DNA of 64,000 nucleotides from JANMDN01 sp031376285 (GTDB taxonomy: Bacteria > Actinomycetota > Thermoleophilia > Miltoncostaeales > Miltoncostaeaceae): contig JANMDN010000012.1 of the NCBI GenBank assembly GCA_031376285.1, positions 1 to 64,000 on the forward strand, in the 5' to 3' direction. The translations under genes were made by a program, and so were the position numbers. Under the pieces are notes generated by a model, which made no database searches, had not been told where the DNA came from, and saw nothing but the letters and a program-made list of their open reading frames with translations. Every line of letters begins with the position of its first letter. Position 1 is the first letter of the stretch. Shown here one piece after another: positions 50,190 through 59,095 of this stretch.

Positions 50190-50663
50190 TTGCCCAAGCG
50201 ACTGCTTACGACCCTCAGCCTGATCCTCCTCGGTACGTCCAGCGCTGCCGCACTCCCAAAGCTGACGGTGGCGCCGAAGGTCGGCATCCCGACCTCGCGC
50301 GCGGCGGCGAACGTGGTCGCGATTCGTAACTCGACGCACCCGGGCTTTGACCGGTTGGTCTTCCAGTTCCAGTCCCGACGTCCGGGCTACCGGGTGCGCT
50401 ACGTGAGGCAGGTGCTTCAAGATGCGTCTGGTCTGCCGATTCCGCTTAAGGGGTCGAGCTTCCTCTCGATCTCATTCAGCCCCGCGCGCGTCACGGCCGC
50501 GCCAGGCAACCTGACACCCGCGTTCCCTGTGCTGCGCGAGGTCGCAAGCGCCGGCGATTTCGAGCAGGTGGTCTCCTACGGTGCGGGGCTCGCCAAGCAG
50601 CGGCCGTTCCGCGTCTTCGCCCTCAAGGCACCGCCGAGGATCGTCATCGACGTCGCGCACTGA
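50190..50663 (+). CDS. Small secreted AMIN-like protein
   Basis: About 157 residues from a TTG at 50190 (GAGG eight bases upstream), beginning PKRLLTTLSLILLGTSSAAA, a signal peptide. The mature part reads NVVAIRNSTHPGFDRLVFQF, GYRVRYVRQVLQDASG and FRVFALKAPPRIVIDVAH. FDR(L/V)VF and the RIVIDV ending are features of AMIN-like beta-sandwich domains found on envelope proteins. It would be exported and may bind cell-wall or surface polymer. A longer frame upstream runs through the repeat elements and is unlikely. Confidence 0.75.
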   Translation: MPKRLLTTLSLILLGTSSAAALPKLTVAPKVGIPTSRAAANVVAIRNSTHPGFDRLVFQFQSRRPGYRVRYVRQVLQDASGLPIPLKGSSFLSISFSPARVTAAPGNLTPAFPVLREVASAGDFEQVVSYGAGLAKQRPFRVFALKAPPRIVIDVAH

Positions 50664-50688
50664 CCGCGCGAGTCTCCGCCCGGTCTGA

Positions 50689-51999
50689 CTAGGAGAGCTT
50701 CTCGATCCGCAAGAGGATCACTTGCTCGTGGGTGGTGCCGAGCGCTTCGATCTTCGCGATCGCGGCCCGAACCGCGCGCTCCGTTGTCTCATGGGTGACG
50801 AGCACGATATCCGCGCGGGCCTCCCCTTCCTCAGGTGCCTTCTGCAGGGCTGATTCGATCGAGATCGTCTCGTCAGCGAGAATTCGCGTGACGTCGGCCA
50901 GCACGCCGGGGCGGTCGTCGACCATGAGCCGCAGGTAGTAGGCAGTGACGACGTCGTCCATGGCAAGGATCGGCTCGTCGCTCATCTGATCCGGCTGGAA
51001 GGCCAGATGGGGGACCCGGTGCTCAGGGTCGGCGGTCATCAGTCGGGCGATGTCGACGAGGTCGGCGATCACGGCTGAGGCGGTTGGCTGCGAGCCCGCT
51101 CCCGCGCCGTAGTAGAGCGTCGGCCCAACCGCGTCGCCCATGACGAGCACCGCGTTCATGACGCCCTCGACGTTTGCGATGAGGCGATCGGTCGGAACGA
51201 GCGCGGGGTGAACACGTAGCTCGAAGCCCTCCGGTCGCCGGCGGGTGATCCCGAGGAGCTTCACCCGGTAGCCGAGTTCCTCCGCGTAGCGGATGTCGGC
51301 TTGAAGAACCCCGCTGATCCCCTCGACGTAGGCCTCGCCGAGACGTACCGGGATACCAAAGGCGATGGCCGCCATCAGCGACAGCTTGTGAGCCGCATCG
51401 ACACCCTCGACGTCGAAGGTCGGGTCGGCTTCGGCATACCCGCGCGCCTGGGCGTCTGCGAGGGCGGTCCGGAAGTCGACGCCGCGTTCGCGCATCTCGG
51501 AGAGGATGAAGTTCGTCGTGCCGTTGATGATGCCGGCGATCCACTCGATCCGGTTCGCGACGAGCCCCTCACGCAGCGCCTTGATGATCGGGATGCCACC
51601 ACCGACCGCCGCCTCGAATGCGACCGAGACGTTCTTGGCGCTCGCGGCCGCAAAGATCTCGTTGCCGTGCGTGGCAAGGAGTGCCTTGTTGGCGGTGACG
51701 ACGTGTTTGCCGTTGGCGATCGCCTCGAGGACCAGGTCCTTGGCAATCCCGTAGCCACCAATAAGCTCGATCACGATGTCGATTTCAGGGTCGCGAACAA
51801 CCGAGAAGGCGTCGCTTGTCACCTCGGCGGTGCCGCCGGTGACCGACCTGGCGAGATCGAGGTCGAGGTCGGCGACGCGGGTGATCACCAGCGGCCGCCC
51901 GACCCGGCGCGTAATCTCGGCGAGGTTTCGGGTGAGTACCTCGTAGGTGCCGCCACCCACCGTGCCGATGCCAAGCAGTCCGATTCGTATTGGGTCCAT
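50689..51999 (-). CDS. hom: Homoserine dehydrogenase
   Basis: 436 residues. IRIGLLGIGTVGGGTYEVL is the NAD(P)-binding motif. HVVTANKALLATHG holds the catalytic-domain TANK motif. FEAAVGGGIPIIKALREGL and FDVEGVDAAHKLSLMAAIAF carry the substrate and catalytic Lys. An ACT domain closes the protein (YLRLMVDDRPGVLADVTRIL) and gives threonine feedback control. It reduces aspartate semialdehyde to homoserine. It follows the fused permease gene by about 70 bases on the same strand; whether it shares that transcript is unknown. Confidence 0.96.
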   Translation of the reverse strand: MDPIRIGLLGIGTVGGGTYEVLTRNLAEITRRVGRPLVITRVADLDLDLARSVTGGTAEVTSDAFSVVRDPEIDIVIELIGGYGIAKDLVLEAIANGKHVVTANKALLATHGNEIFAAASAKNVSVAFEAAVGGGIPIIKALREGLVANRIEWIAGIINGTTNFILSEMRERGVDFRTALADAQARGYAEADPTFDVEGVDAAHKLSLMAAIAFGIPVRLGEAYVEGISGVLQADIRYAEELGYRVKLLGITRRRPEGFELRVHPALVPTDRLIANVEGVMNAVLVMGDAVGPTLYYGAGAGSQPTASAVIADLVDIARLMTADPEHRVPHLAFQPDQMSDEPILAMDDVVTAYYLRLMVDDRPGVLADVTRILADETISIESALQKAPEEGEARADIVLVTHETTERAVRAAIAKIEALGTTHEQVILLRIEKLS

Positions 52000-52070
52000 C
52001 GGATCCTTTCGCGATCTCGTCCGGGCGCCGGAACGCTACAAGGCCATCCCCCACGAACGTCTGCTCGGTC

Positions 52071-54530
52071 CTAGGTTCGCTCGTAGGGCAGCCCGATCGC
52101 CGCGGGCGGCCGTGGCCGTCCCAGCAGGCCGGCCACGAAGATCAACGTGATCGCGTAGGGAAGCGCCTCGAAGAGGATCGCAAGGGAAGGCGAGTAGACG
52201 TCCAGCTGCTGAACGATCGCGGACGTGAATCCGAAGATCAGCGCGGCCATGAAGGCGCCCCTTGGACGCCAGTTGCCGAATATCAGGGCGGCGAGGGCGA
52301 CGAACCCTCGGCCTGCGGTCATGTTCTCGCTGAAGGAGTGGACGAATCCGATTGAGAGGTACGCGCCGCCCAGCGCTGCGATCATCCCCGAGATACACAC
52401 CGCCGTGTAGCGGACCCGGTAGATCGATAAGCCCACGGTCGCGGCGGCGCGAGGATGCTCGCCGACCGAACGGAGGCGCAGGCCGAACGGCGTGCGAAAG
52501 ACCACGAGGTAGACGATCGCCACCGACGCGAGCGCAGCCCAGATCAGGAGGTTGAGGTCGGAGAATGCCTTGAGGAGCGGGACATCGTCGAGGAATCCCA
52601 GGTGGACATTCGGCACTTCCGGCGCCCCCGACGGTGTGCCATCGAATCCGTAGATCTTGATGAACGCGTAGCCCGTGACGCCGAGAGCGAGGAAGTTGAT
52701 GCCGACGCCGCTCACGATCTGGTCTGCTCGCCAGTGGATCGAGATGACTCCGTGGATCAAGGCGAGGATTCCCCCGGCGACGAGCGCTGCCAGGATGCCC
52801 CAGAGCCAGTGCCCCATCTTGTCGGCCGCGAGAAACGCGAAGAAGGCCCCGGTAAGCATCATGCCCTCAAGCCCGACGTTCACGACACCGCTTCGCTCGG
52901 AGAAGAGCCCGCCAAGCGAACCGAAGATGAGGGGCGTCGCGAAGACGAGCGTGAGAGCGACCAGCGACGACCACACAAAAACCTGGTCGAGCTTGGCCTC
53001 TGCCGAACGGGTGGCGAGCGAACCGAGGCCTCCGGCAAGGATCGCCAGGAAGATGACCGAGTATCCGGCTCGCTTTCGACCCTTTTGTACAACCCAGGCG
53101 CCGATTGCAGCGCTTGCGAGCGCCAGGATGATCGGAATGGTGAGCTGGCGGGAAGCGATCGGCGGTGCCGAGACGAAGAACGCGGACACGCCGAGAAGGA
53201 ACGCTCCGATCGTGGCAAGCCGCACCGGATCATCGGTTCGATCCCTGGTCCAGGACACGATTCGGTCACCGATCGCAGGTCGGACCCGCTGCGAAGAAGC
53301 GTCGGCCTGCGCGGGCTTCCATTTGCGATGTGGCTGACCGATCGACGCGACAGCGGCTCTCGGTGCCCGTCGGAAGCCGAGCTTGCGACGGCGCCAGAGC
53401 GAGAGGACGATCAGGTCGGCGCCGATGAAGAGGACGACAAGCGCCTGGATCACCGTGGTGAGGTGCCCCGCAAGCTCTGGGGGAAAGACCTCGGGGTCGA
53501 TGCTGCGTGTCGAGGTTCCGTAGAGGAGCGCACCGAAGAGCAATGACGACAGTCCGATTCCGATCGCCGTGTTCCGCCCGAGCAGCGCGACAGCGATACC
53601 GAGGAAACCGACCTGCGAGTACTGAATGTCGAAGGTGCCGAGGCGGTACTGCCAGCCGAGGACGTCCAAGGCGCCGCCGAGTCCGGCAAACGCGCCCGAG
53701 ATCGCCATCGCCAGGAAGTAGCTCTTGCCGACGGGGATGCCGCCGTAGCGGGCGGCCTCGGGGTTGCGGCCGACGGCGCGGACGCGGAACCCCAGCGTCG
53801 TGCGACTGAGTGTCAGCCAGTAGACGACCAGCAGCGCGATCGCGAGGAAGAAGCCGATGTGAAGACCCTGGAGTTCGGCATCACCCCAGAAAACGGGGAT
53901 CTTGGCGCTCTCGGCGATGTCGCTTGAGATGGGATCAGGTTTTTCGGGCGCCTGGAGCGGGCCGCCGTTCGTGAAGAGGTAGGTGCCAACCCAGTAGGCG
54001 ATCCAGTTGAGCATGATCGTGGTGATCACCTCGTGGGCTCCGACCGTCGCCTTGAGAATCCCCGCGATACCGGCAAAGGCCGCGGCTGTGAGCACCGCGA
54101 TGATGATGACCAGTGCGATGTGCAGGGGCCGGGCCATGCCAGCGAACGCGTGCCCGGTCCACACCGCCATGATGGCTCCGACGACCCACTGGCCCTGTCC
54201 GCCGATGTTGAAGAGGCCGCAGCGGAACGCGAAGCCGACGGCGAGCCCCGTCAGCGCGAGGGTCGTCGCGAGGAGCAGTGTCTGCTGGAGGTTGCTCTCG
54301 GCGATCAGGCGCTCGTCGCCGCCGACCCACGGGAAGAACCAGTTCAGGCCGGTGCCGTTAAAGATTCCCTTGTAGACCGCAAGTGGGTTGCTCCCGGTCG
54401 TCGCGAGCACAACGAGGCCCGCGATGATGAAGGCAAGGAGCGTCGTGATGAGCGACGTGATGAAGCCGGCCGCTGTGAGCTGCTTCACGAGGCGCGTCGG
54501 CCATGGCGGCTCACGCCTTTCGGAACTCAC
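52071..54530 (-). CDS. Fused nucleoside ABC transporter permease (two permease domains in one chain)
   Basis: 819 residues. The first half (about 1-370) is a BPD_transp_2 permease: LAVGFAFRCGLFNIGGQGQW, AHEVITTIMLNWIAYWVGTY and VGRNPEAARYGGIPVGKSYF. A linker with three or four extra hydrophobic segments (370-520) leads to a second permease: GVVNVGLEGMMLTGAFFAFL, WRADQIVSGVGINFLALGVT and GRGFVALAALIFGNWRPRGA. Usually these are separate genes. It forms the membrane channel for the ATPase whose end it overlaps by four bases and the BMP binding protein. Confidence 0.92.
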   Translation of the reverse strand: MSSERREPPWPTRLVKQLTAAGFITSLITTLLAFIIAGLVVLATTGSNPLAVYKGIFNGTGLNWFFPWVGGDERLIAESNLQQTLLLATTLALTGLAVGFAFRCGLFNIGGQGQWVVGAIMAVWTGHAFAGMARPLHIALVIIIAVLTAAAFAGIAGILKATVGAHEVITTIMLNWIAYWVGTYLFTNGGPLQAPEKPDPISSDIAESAKIPVFWGDAELQGLHIGFFLAIALLVVYWLTLSRTTLGFRVRAVGRNPEAARYGGIPVGKSYFLAMAISGAFAGLGGALDVLGWQYRLGTFDIQYSQVGFLGIAVALLGRNTAIGIGLSSLLFGALLYGTSTRSIDPEVFPPELAGHLTTVIQALVVLFIGADLIVLSLWRRRKLGFRRAPRAAVASIGQPHRKWKPAQADASSQRVRPAIGDRIVSWTRDRTDDPVRLATIGAFLLGVSAFFVSAPPIASRQLTIPIILALASAAIGAWVVQKGRKRAGYSVIFLAILAGGLGSLATRSAEAKLDQVFVWSSLVALTLVFATPLIFGSLGGLFSERSGVVNVGLEGMMLTGAFFAFLAADKMGHWLWGILAALVAGGILALIHGVISIHWRADQIVSGVGINFLALGVTGYAFIKIYGFDGTPSGAPEVPNVHLGFLDDVPLLKAFSDLNLLIWAALASVAIVYLVVFRTPFGLRLRSVGEHPRAAATVGLSIYRVRYTAVCISGMIAALGGAYLSIGFVHSFSENMTAGRGFVALAALIFGNWRPRGAFMAALIFGFTSAIVQQLDVYSPSLAILFEALPYAITLIFVAGLLGRPRPPAAIGLPYERT

Positions 54531-56095
54531 TGGGCGCGACTCCCAAGCATGGCCTGGCCGAGTGTTTCCTTGTCAACTCCTGGTGGGAACTCGGCGACGA
54601 TACGGCCCTCGTACATGACGAGGATGCGGTCGGCGAGGGAGAGCACCTCGTCAAGCTCGAGCGAGACGAGAAGGATCGCTCGCCCCTCATCGCGCTCGGC
54701 GATCAGACGGGCGTGGAGAAACTCGATGGCCCCGACGTCCACCCCGCGCGTCGGTTGTGCGGCGAGCAGGACCGCCGGGTCGCGGGCGATCTCGCGGGCG
54801 ATGATCACCTTCTGTTGATTGCCTCCAGAGAGCGTCGACGCCTTCGCCTTGGGGCCACCGCCTCGCACGTCGAACTCAGCGAGGAGTCCATCGGCATAGG
54901 CCTCGATCCTCTTCGGGAAGAGCCAGCCGAACCGTGACGCCGGGGCCTTGTCGAAGTCATGGAGGGCGATGTTCTCGGCGAGCGAGAAGTCGAGTACGAG
55001 GCCGCGATGCTGGCGATCGGTCGGAATGTGGCCCATCCCGGCGTCGAGAACTGCGCCGGGATTCGCTCGGGTGACGTCGACTCCCTTGACGGCCACGCTG
55101 CCGGCTGTGGATCGACGCAGGCCGGTCAATGCCTCGATGAGCTCGGACTGACCGTTTCCGTCGACTCCCGCGATCGCCACAATCTCGCCGGCACGGACCT
55201 CAAATGACACGTCACGGACCGCTTCGAGCTCCCGGTCGTCGCGAACGCTGAGGTCCTTGACGGTCAGTAGCGTCTCTCCGGGCGTGGCCGCCGTCTTGTT
55301 CGCGCTCAGCAGTACGTCCCGACCCACCATCAGGTTCGCAAGCGTGCGCTCCGTTGCGGTGGAGGTATCGATCGTGGCGATGTGTTGCCCTCGCCGAAGG
55401 ACCGTCACGCGGTCGGCGATCTCGAGCACTTCATGCAGCTTGTGCGTGATGAAGATCACCGACGTACCCTGCTCGGTGAGGCTGCGGATAATGGCTTCGA
55501 GTTCGTGGGCCTCCTGAGGGGTCAGGACGGCCGTCGGCTCGTCGAGGATCAGAATCTCGGCGCCGCGGTAGAGCGCCTTGAGGATCTCGACGCGCTGCTG
55601 GATACCGACCGAGAGGTTGTGGATCGTTGCGCCGGGGTCAACAGCGAGCCCGTAGCGGTCGGAGATGTCGCGCACCCGGTCGCGAGCCTCGGCGCGATCG
55701 AAGAGCAGACCGCTCCGCGGTTCGACTCCCAGTGTGATGTTCTCGGCGACGGTCATCACCGGAATCAGCATGAAGTGCTGATGCACCATGCCGATGCCGA
55801 GGTCGATGGCGTCCCTCGGCGAGTCGATCGCGACCGGCTGGCCGCGGACAATCACCTCACCCTCGTCTGGCCGGTAGAGGCCGTAGAGGACGTTCACGAG
55901 GGTGGACTTCCCGGCGCCATTCTCACCGAGCAATGCGTGAACTTCGCCCGGTCTGAGATCGAAGCTCACATTGTCGCAGGCCACGATTCCGGGAAAGCGC
56001 TTCGTGATGCCGCGCAGTTCGAGGACCGGCCGCCCCTCGGAAGGGACGGCCGGTCCGTGGGTACGGCCAGACGTCGATGAAACTTCGTCAGGCAG
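54527..56095 (-). CDS. Nucleoside ABC transporter ATP-binding protein, two NBDs
   Basis: About 522 residues. NBD1 has HALLGENGAGKSTLVNVLYG, NLSVGIQQRVEILKA and ILILDEPTAVLTP. NBD2 has a degenerate Walker A (VAIAGVDGNGQSELIEALTG) as in RbsA/MglA, with TLSGGNQQKVIIAREI. The first in-frame GTG is 55984, but that would drop the conserved VLELRGITKRFPGIVAC strand, which lies in frame upstream. A CTG at 56095 stands eight bases after AGGAGG and is my choice. The gene follows the BMP protein and overlaps the permease. Confidence 0.9.
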   Translation of the reverse strand: MPDEVSSTSGRTHGPAVPSEGRPVLELRGITKRFPGIVACDNVSFDLRPGEVHALLGENGAGKSTLVNVLYGLYRPDEGEVIVRGQPVAIDSPRDAIDLGIGMVHQHFMLIPVMTVAENITLGVEPRSGLLFDRAEARDRVRDISDRYGLAVDPGATIHNLSVGIQQRVEILKALYRGAEILILDEPTAVLTPQEAHELEAIIRSLTEQGTSVIFITHKLHEVLEIADRVTVLRRGQHIATIDTSTATERTLANLMVGRDVLLSANKTAATPGETLLTVKDLSVRDDRELEAVRDVSFEVRAGEIVAIAGVDGNGQSELIEALTGLRRSTAGSVAVKGVDVTRANPGAVLDAGMGHIPTDRQHRGLVLDFSLAENIALHDFDKAPASRFGWLFPKRIEAYADGLLAEFDVRGGGPKAKASTLSGGNQQKVIIAREIARDPAVLLAAQPTRGVDVGAIEFLHARLIAERDEGRAILLVSLELDEVLSLADRILVMYEGRIVAEFPPGVDKETLGQAMLGSRAQ

Positions 56096-56103
56096 CGAAC
56101 AAT

Positions 56104-56109
56104 CCTCCT
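56104..56109 (-). promoter_or_regulatory. Ribosome-binding site AGGAGG for a CTG start
   Basis: AGGAGG overlaps the stop of the BMP gene and is eight bases from the in-frame CTG at 56095. No ATG, GTG or TTG lies in frame between it and the conserved first strand of the ATPase, so it decides the start. Confidence 0.6.
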
Positions 56110-57130
56110 ACGAAATCGTCGTCGGAACCTTGATGGTCCCGGCGATGATCTTTGCCTTGAGGCCGTTCACCTCGTCCACAAGCGCTGCAGGGACCTTCGA
56201 GCTGATCTTGCCGAGGGAGACGCCCTTGTTCTTGAGGGTGTAGACCTTGTCGCCACCCTTGAACTTGCCGCTTTGCACGTCCTTGATCGTGTCGAACACC
56301 GACACGTCGACGCGCTTCACGGCTGAGGTCAGGATGTGGGCGCCGAGGAACGCCTGGTCACGGTCGACGCCGATTCCCCAAACGCCCTTCTCACGCGCTG
56401 CGTCCAGGGCACCGAGGCCACAGCCACCGGCCACCTGGAAGACCGCCTGCGACCCCTTGCTGATCTGGTCGAGGCCAATGGTCTTGCATTTGTCCTGGGC
56501 CACGAAGTCTTGCGAGTAATCGACGAGGACCGTCGCCTTCGCATTGGCGGCCTTTGCTCCAGCCTGGTAACCGGCGATGAAGATGTCGACCGTTGGGATC
56601 TTCAAACCACCAACCGCGCTGATGATCGGGTCGGTGCCTGGCTTTGCGACCTCCGCCATCTTCGTCGCCATGTAGCCGATCATGTAGCTGTTCTCGTTCG
56701 TTGCAAAGGTCAGCCCACGGACGTTTTTGGGCTTGCCCTTCAGCCCGGTCTGAGAGAAGTCCACGATCGCGAACTTCTGCTTCGGGAACTTCTTCGCCGC
56801 GGCCGCAATCGCGTCTGCCATCAGGAATCCGACACCGATCGTGACGTCGTACTTCTGACGTGAGAGCGTCGTGAGGTTGGGGATGTAGTCGCCCGCAGCG
56901 CGTGACTCAATCGGACGGGTCGTCGCCTTGAGCTCCTTCTTCGCTCGGTTGAGGCCTTCGAGCGCCGATTGGTTGAAGGACTTGTCGTTGAACTTGCCGA
57001 CGTCGCTGACGAGCCCGGCCTTGATCGTGGTGGCCTTCTGTTGCTGAGCCGCCGATACCACGGCAGCTCCTGTAAGCGTCGCGGCAACTGCGCCGAGCGC
57101 GATCCACGTATTCGAGTTTCGCGTGATCAC
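56108..57130 (-). CDS. BMP-family nucleoside-binding protein
   Basis: 340 residues. A signal peptide (WIALGAVAATLTGAAVVSAA) lacks a lipobox cysteine, so it is likely free or helix-anchored. The mature protein opens IKAGLVSDVGKFNDKSFNQS, the BMP/Med signature, and continues FLMADAIAAAAKKFPKQKFA, GGLKIPTVDIFIAGYQAGA and GVDRDQAFLGAHILTSAVKR. It binds purine or pyrimidine nucleosides for import. GTG 57130 has GGGGAGGAG nine bases upstream; no homology extends further. It precedes the ATPase and follows thymidine phosphorylase. Confidence 0.94.
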   Translation of the reverse strand: MITRNSNTWIALGAVAATLTGAAVVSAAQQQKATTIKAGLVSDVGKFNDKSFNQSALEGLNRAKKELKATTRPIESRAAGDYIPNLTTLSRQKYDVTIGVGFLMADAIAAAAKKFPKQKFAIVDFSQTGLKGKPKNVRGLTFATNENSYMIGYMATKMAEVAKPGTDPIISAVGGLKIPTVDIFIAGYQAGAKAANAKATVLVDYSQDFVAQDKCKTIGLDQISKGSQAVFQVAGGCGLGALDAAREKGVWGIGVDRDQAFLGAHILTSAVKRVDVSVFDTIKDVQSGKFKGGDKVYTLKNKGVSLGKISSKVPAALVDEVNGLKAKIIAGTIKVPTTIS

Positions 57131-57149
57131 TGGTGTGCTCCTCCCCCCG

Positions 57150-57171
57150 GGGTACCGGATGACCGGTACCC
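57150..57171. promoter_or_regulatory. Perfect inverted repeat upstream of the BMP gene
   Basis: GGGTACCGG-ATGA-CCGGTACCC, nine-base arms and a four-base centre, starts 20 bases before the BMP GTG. On the minus strand a TATAAG lies just upstream at about 57,190, so it could be an operator or a leader hairpin between an internal promoter and the ribosome-binding site. Confidence 0.6.
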
Positions 57172-57233
57172 GATGCCAAGTTGACTGCTTATACAGGGCC
57201 GGGCGCCGGATGGGCATCCGAGCGAGCCCGCGT

Positions 57234-58511
57234 TTACGATCGGACGAACTCGATGATTCGGGGCGCGGCGGCTGGAGGTTCGTCGCCGACGACGATGGCT
57301 CCCTCGATCGCTGCCCTTCCTGCGTCGACCCGGACTCCGTCCTTCGCGTGGAGCTCGGCGAGAACTTGGCCAGCTTCGACGTTCTGGCCGAGGGCGACGC
57401 GAAGCACGACTCCCGCCGCGGGATCGACGTCGTCTTCTTTGCGAGCCCGCCCCGCACCGAGCCGCCAGGCTGCCATCCCGACCCCAAAAGCCTCGACTCG
57501 CTCGACAACGCCCGCTCGCTCTGCGCGGACGAAATCGACTTCCCTCGCGACCGGCAACGGCGCGTCCGGGTCGCCACCTTGGGCGATCACCATCGCTCGC
57601 CAAACGTCCATCGCGCGACCGTTTCTGAGAGCGTCGGCGGGATCGGCGTCGACCCCCACGAGGGACAGCATCTCCTGTGCAAGCGTGACGGTGACCTCCA
57701 CGACATCGGGAGGGCCCCCGCCGGCGAGTACCTCGAGCGTCTCCTGAACCTCCACCGCATTCCCCGCGGTTCGGCCAAGAGGCGTGTCCATCGACGTCAG
57801 GACGGCCACCGTATGTACACCGCGTTCCTCTCCGATACCGACCATCGTCTGAGCCAGCTTGCGTGCCGACGCGCAATCGCGCATGAAGGCGCCAGAGCCC
57901 ACCTTCACGTCGAGAACGAGCGCCTCCGCGCCCTCGGCGACCTTCTTGGACATGATCGAACTCGCGATCAAGGGGATCGACTCGACGGTGCCCGTGACGT
58001 CGCGTAGCGCGTAGAGCTTCCTATCCGCCGGGGCGAGGTCGTCACTCGCCGCGCAAATCGCGACACCGATCTCGCGCAGCTGGTCGACGAACTCGACGTT
58101 CGAAAGACGTGTCCGGAAACCGGGGATCGCCTCCAGCTTGTCCAGCGTTCCCCCTGTGTGGCCGAGACCGCGTCCAGAGAGCTGCGGCACTGCGACGCCG
58201 AACGACGCGACCAGTGGACACAAGGGGAGCGAGACCTTGTCTCCGACGCCGCCGGTTGAGTGTTTATCGACGCTACGGCGACCGATACCCGAAAGGTCAA
58301 GCCGTTCACCTGAGGCGATCATTGCGTCAGTCCACACGGCGAGTTCCCGGTCTGACAAGCCACGGAACACGATGGCCATCAGAAGCGCCGACGCTTGCTC
58401 GTCTGCGACACCACCGCGACCGTAGGCGTCGATGAACCACCGAATCTGGGCGTCGGTCAGCTCGCCGCCATCCCGCTTCGTACGGATGATTTCGACCGGT
58501 GAGAACGTCAC
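57234..58511 (-). CDS. deoA: Thymidine/pyrimidine-nucleoside phosphorylase
   Basis: 425 residues. The family signature SGRGLGHTGGTLDKLEAIPG is exact, preceded by SVDKHSTGGVGDKVSLPLCP (phosphate binding). Later come SIMSKKVAEGAEALVLDVKV and the C-terminal beta-alpha domain. It splits thymidine, and perhaps uridine, with phosphate to release base and (deoxy)ribose-1-phosphate. GTG 58511 overlaps the cytidine deaminase stop. Cytidine taken up would be deaminated then phosphorolysed by this pair. Deoxy preference cannot be told from sequence; pyn or pdp are alternative names. Confidence 0.95.
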   Translation of the reverse strand: MTFSPVEIIRTKRDGGELTDAQIRWFIDAYGRGGVADEQASALLMAIVFRGLSDRELAVWTDAMIASGERLDLSGIGRRSVDKHSTGGVGDKVSLPLCPLVASFGVAVPQLSGRGLGHTGGTLDKLEAIPGFRTRLSNVEFVDQLREIGVAICAASDDLAPADRKLYALRDVTGTVESIPLIASSIMSKKVAEGAEALVLDVKVGSGAFMRDCASARKLAQTMVGIGEERGVHTVAVLTSMDTPLGRTAGNAVEVQETLEVLAGGGPPDVVEVTVTLAQEMLSLVGVDADPADALRNGRAMDVWRAMVIAQGGDPDAPLPVAREVDFVRAERAGVVERVEAFGVGMAAWRLGAGRARKEDDVDPAAGVVLRVALGQNVEAGQVLAELHAKDGVRVDAGRAAIEGAIVVGDEPPAAAPRIIEFVRS

Positions 58512-58915
58512 GGCTGGTGGCGGCGCTCGGCGATGTCGTCCGGGCCAAAGGCCTCGGGAAGCAGAGCGCCGAGTGGCACAGAGCCCGTTGGACGATCGAC
58601 GAGGAGTTCAGCACCGCCGTGCTCGAAGAGTAACTGCCTGCATCGTCCGCAGGGTGCCAGCGCGGCTCCATCGGCGCCGACGATCGCGATCGCGACGAGG
58701 CGTCCACCGCCGGTGGCGGCGAGGTCGCTTACCAGGCCACACTCGGCGCAGAGTGTGAGTCCATAGCTCGCGTTCTCGACGTTGCATCCCCGCACCAGTC
58801 GCCCATCATGGACGAGCGCGCAGGCCCCGACCCGGACACCGGAGTACGGAGCAATGGATCGCTTGGTCATTTCGACGGCCTCCCGGCGTAGCGCTACCCA
58901 GTCGAACCAGTTCAC
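58508..58915 (-). CDS. cdd: Cytidine deaminase
   Basis: 135 residues. SIAPYSGVRVGACAL is the substrate-binding start. NVENASYGLTLCAECGLVSD gives the first zinc Cys and catalytic Glu in CAE, and LAPCGRCRQLLFEHG the second pair in PCxxC. It converts cytidine or deoxycytidine to uridine or deoxyuridine. GTG 58915 is selected because GGAGG lies eight bases upstream and the family begins about there; 58951 would add unconserved residues. First gene of the nucleoside uptake and breakdown series. Confidence 0.95.
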   Translation of the reverse strand: MNWFDWVALRREAVEMTKRSIAPYSGVRVGACALVHDGRLVRGCNVENASYGLTLCAECGLVSDLAATGGGRLVAIAIVGADGAALAPCGRCRQLLFEHGGAELLVDRPTGSVPLGALLPEAFGPDDIAERRHQP

Positions 58916-59011
58916 GTTGTGACACCTCCGTGTTTCCTGCATCCGCGCCAAAATCGCTCCAGCCCCGAAAGCCTATGCGAGAGGCGGCAAGCGGCCGGCG
59001 CAACCGGGCCG

Positions 59012-59041
59012 TTGGATCGTCCCCTGCGGCAAGGCTAGACT
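59012..59041 (+). promoter_or_regulatory. Sigma-70-like promoter upstream of the PfkB gene
   Basis: TTGGAT (59012-59017) and TAGACT (59036-59041) are separated by 18 bases, each matching four of six consensus positions. Transcription would begin near 59048, just before a terminator-like hairpin. Confidence 0.4.
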
Positions 59042-59053
59042 CGCGTACGTTCG

Positions 59054-59075
59054 AGCCGGCCGGGGCCGGCTTTTT
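59054..59075 (+). terminator. Terminator-like hairpin in the PfkB leader
   Basis: AGCCGGC-CGGG-GCCGGCT followed by TTTTT is a textbook intrinsic terminator shape on the plus strand. No plus-strand gene ends before it. It lies 20 bases upstream of the PfkB ATG, so it may attenuate that gene. Confidence 0.6.
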
Positions 59076-59095
59076 CGTTTCGAGACCTGGACGCC

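Noticed and set aside
52455..53546. A 363-codon plus-strand open frame rich in Asp, Glu and Arg
   Set aside because: It is antisense to the membrane helices of the fused permease, which explains its composition.
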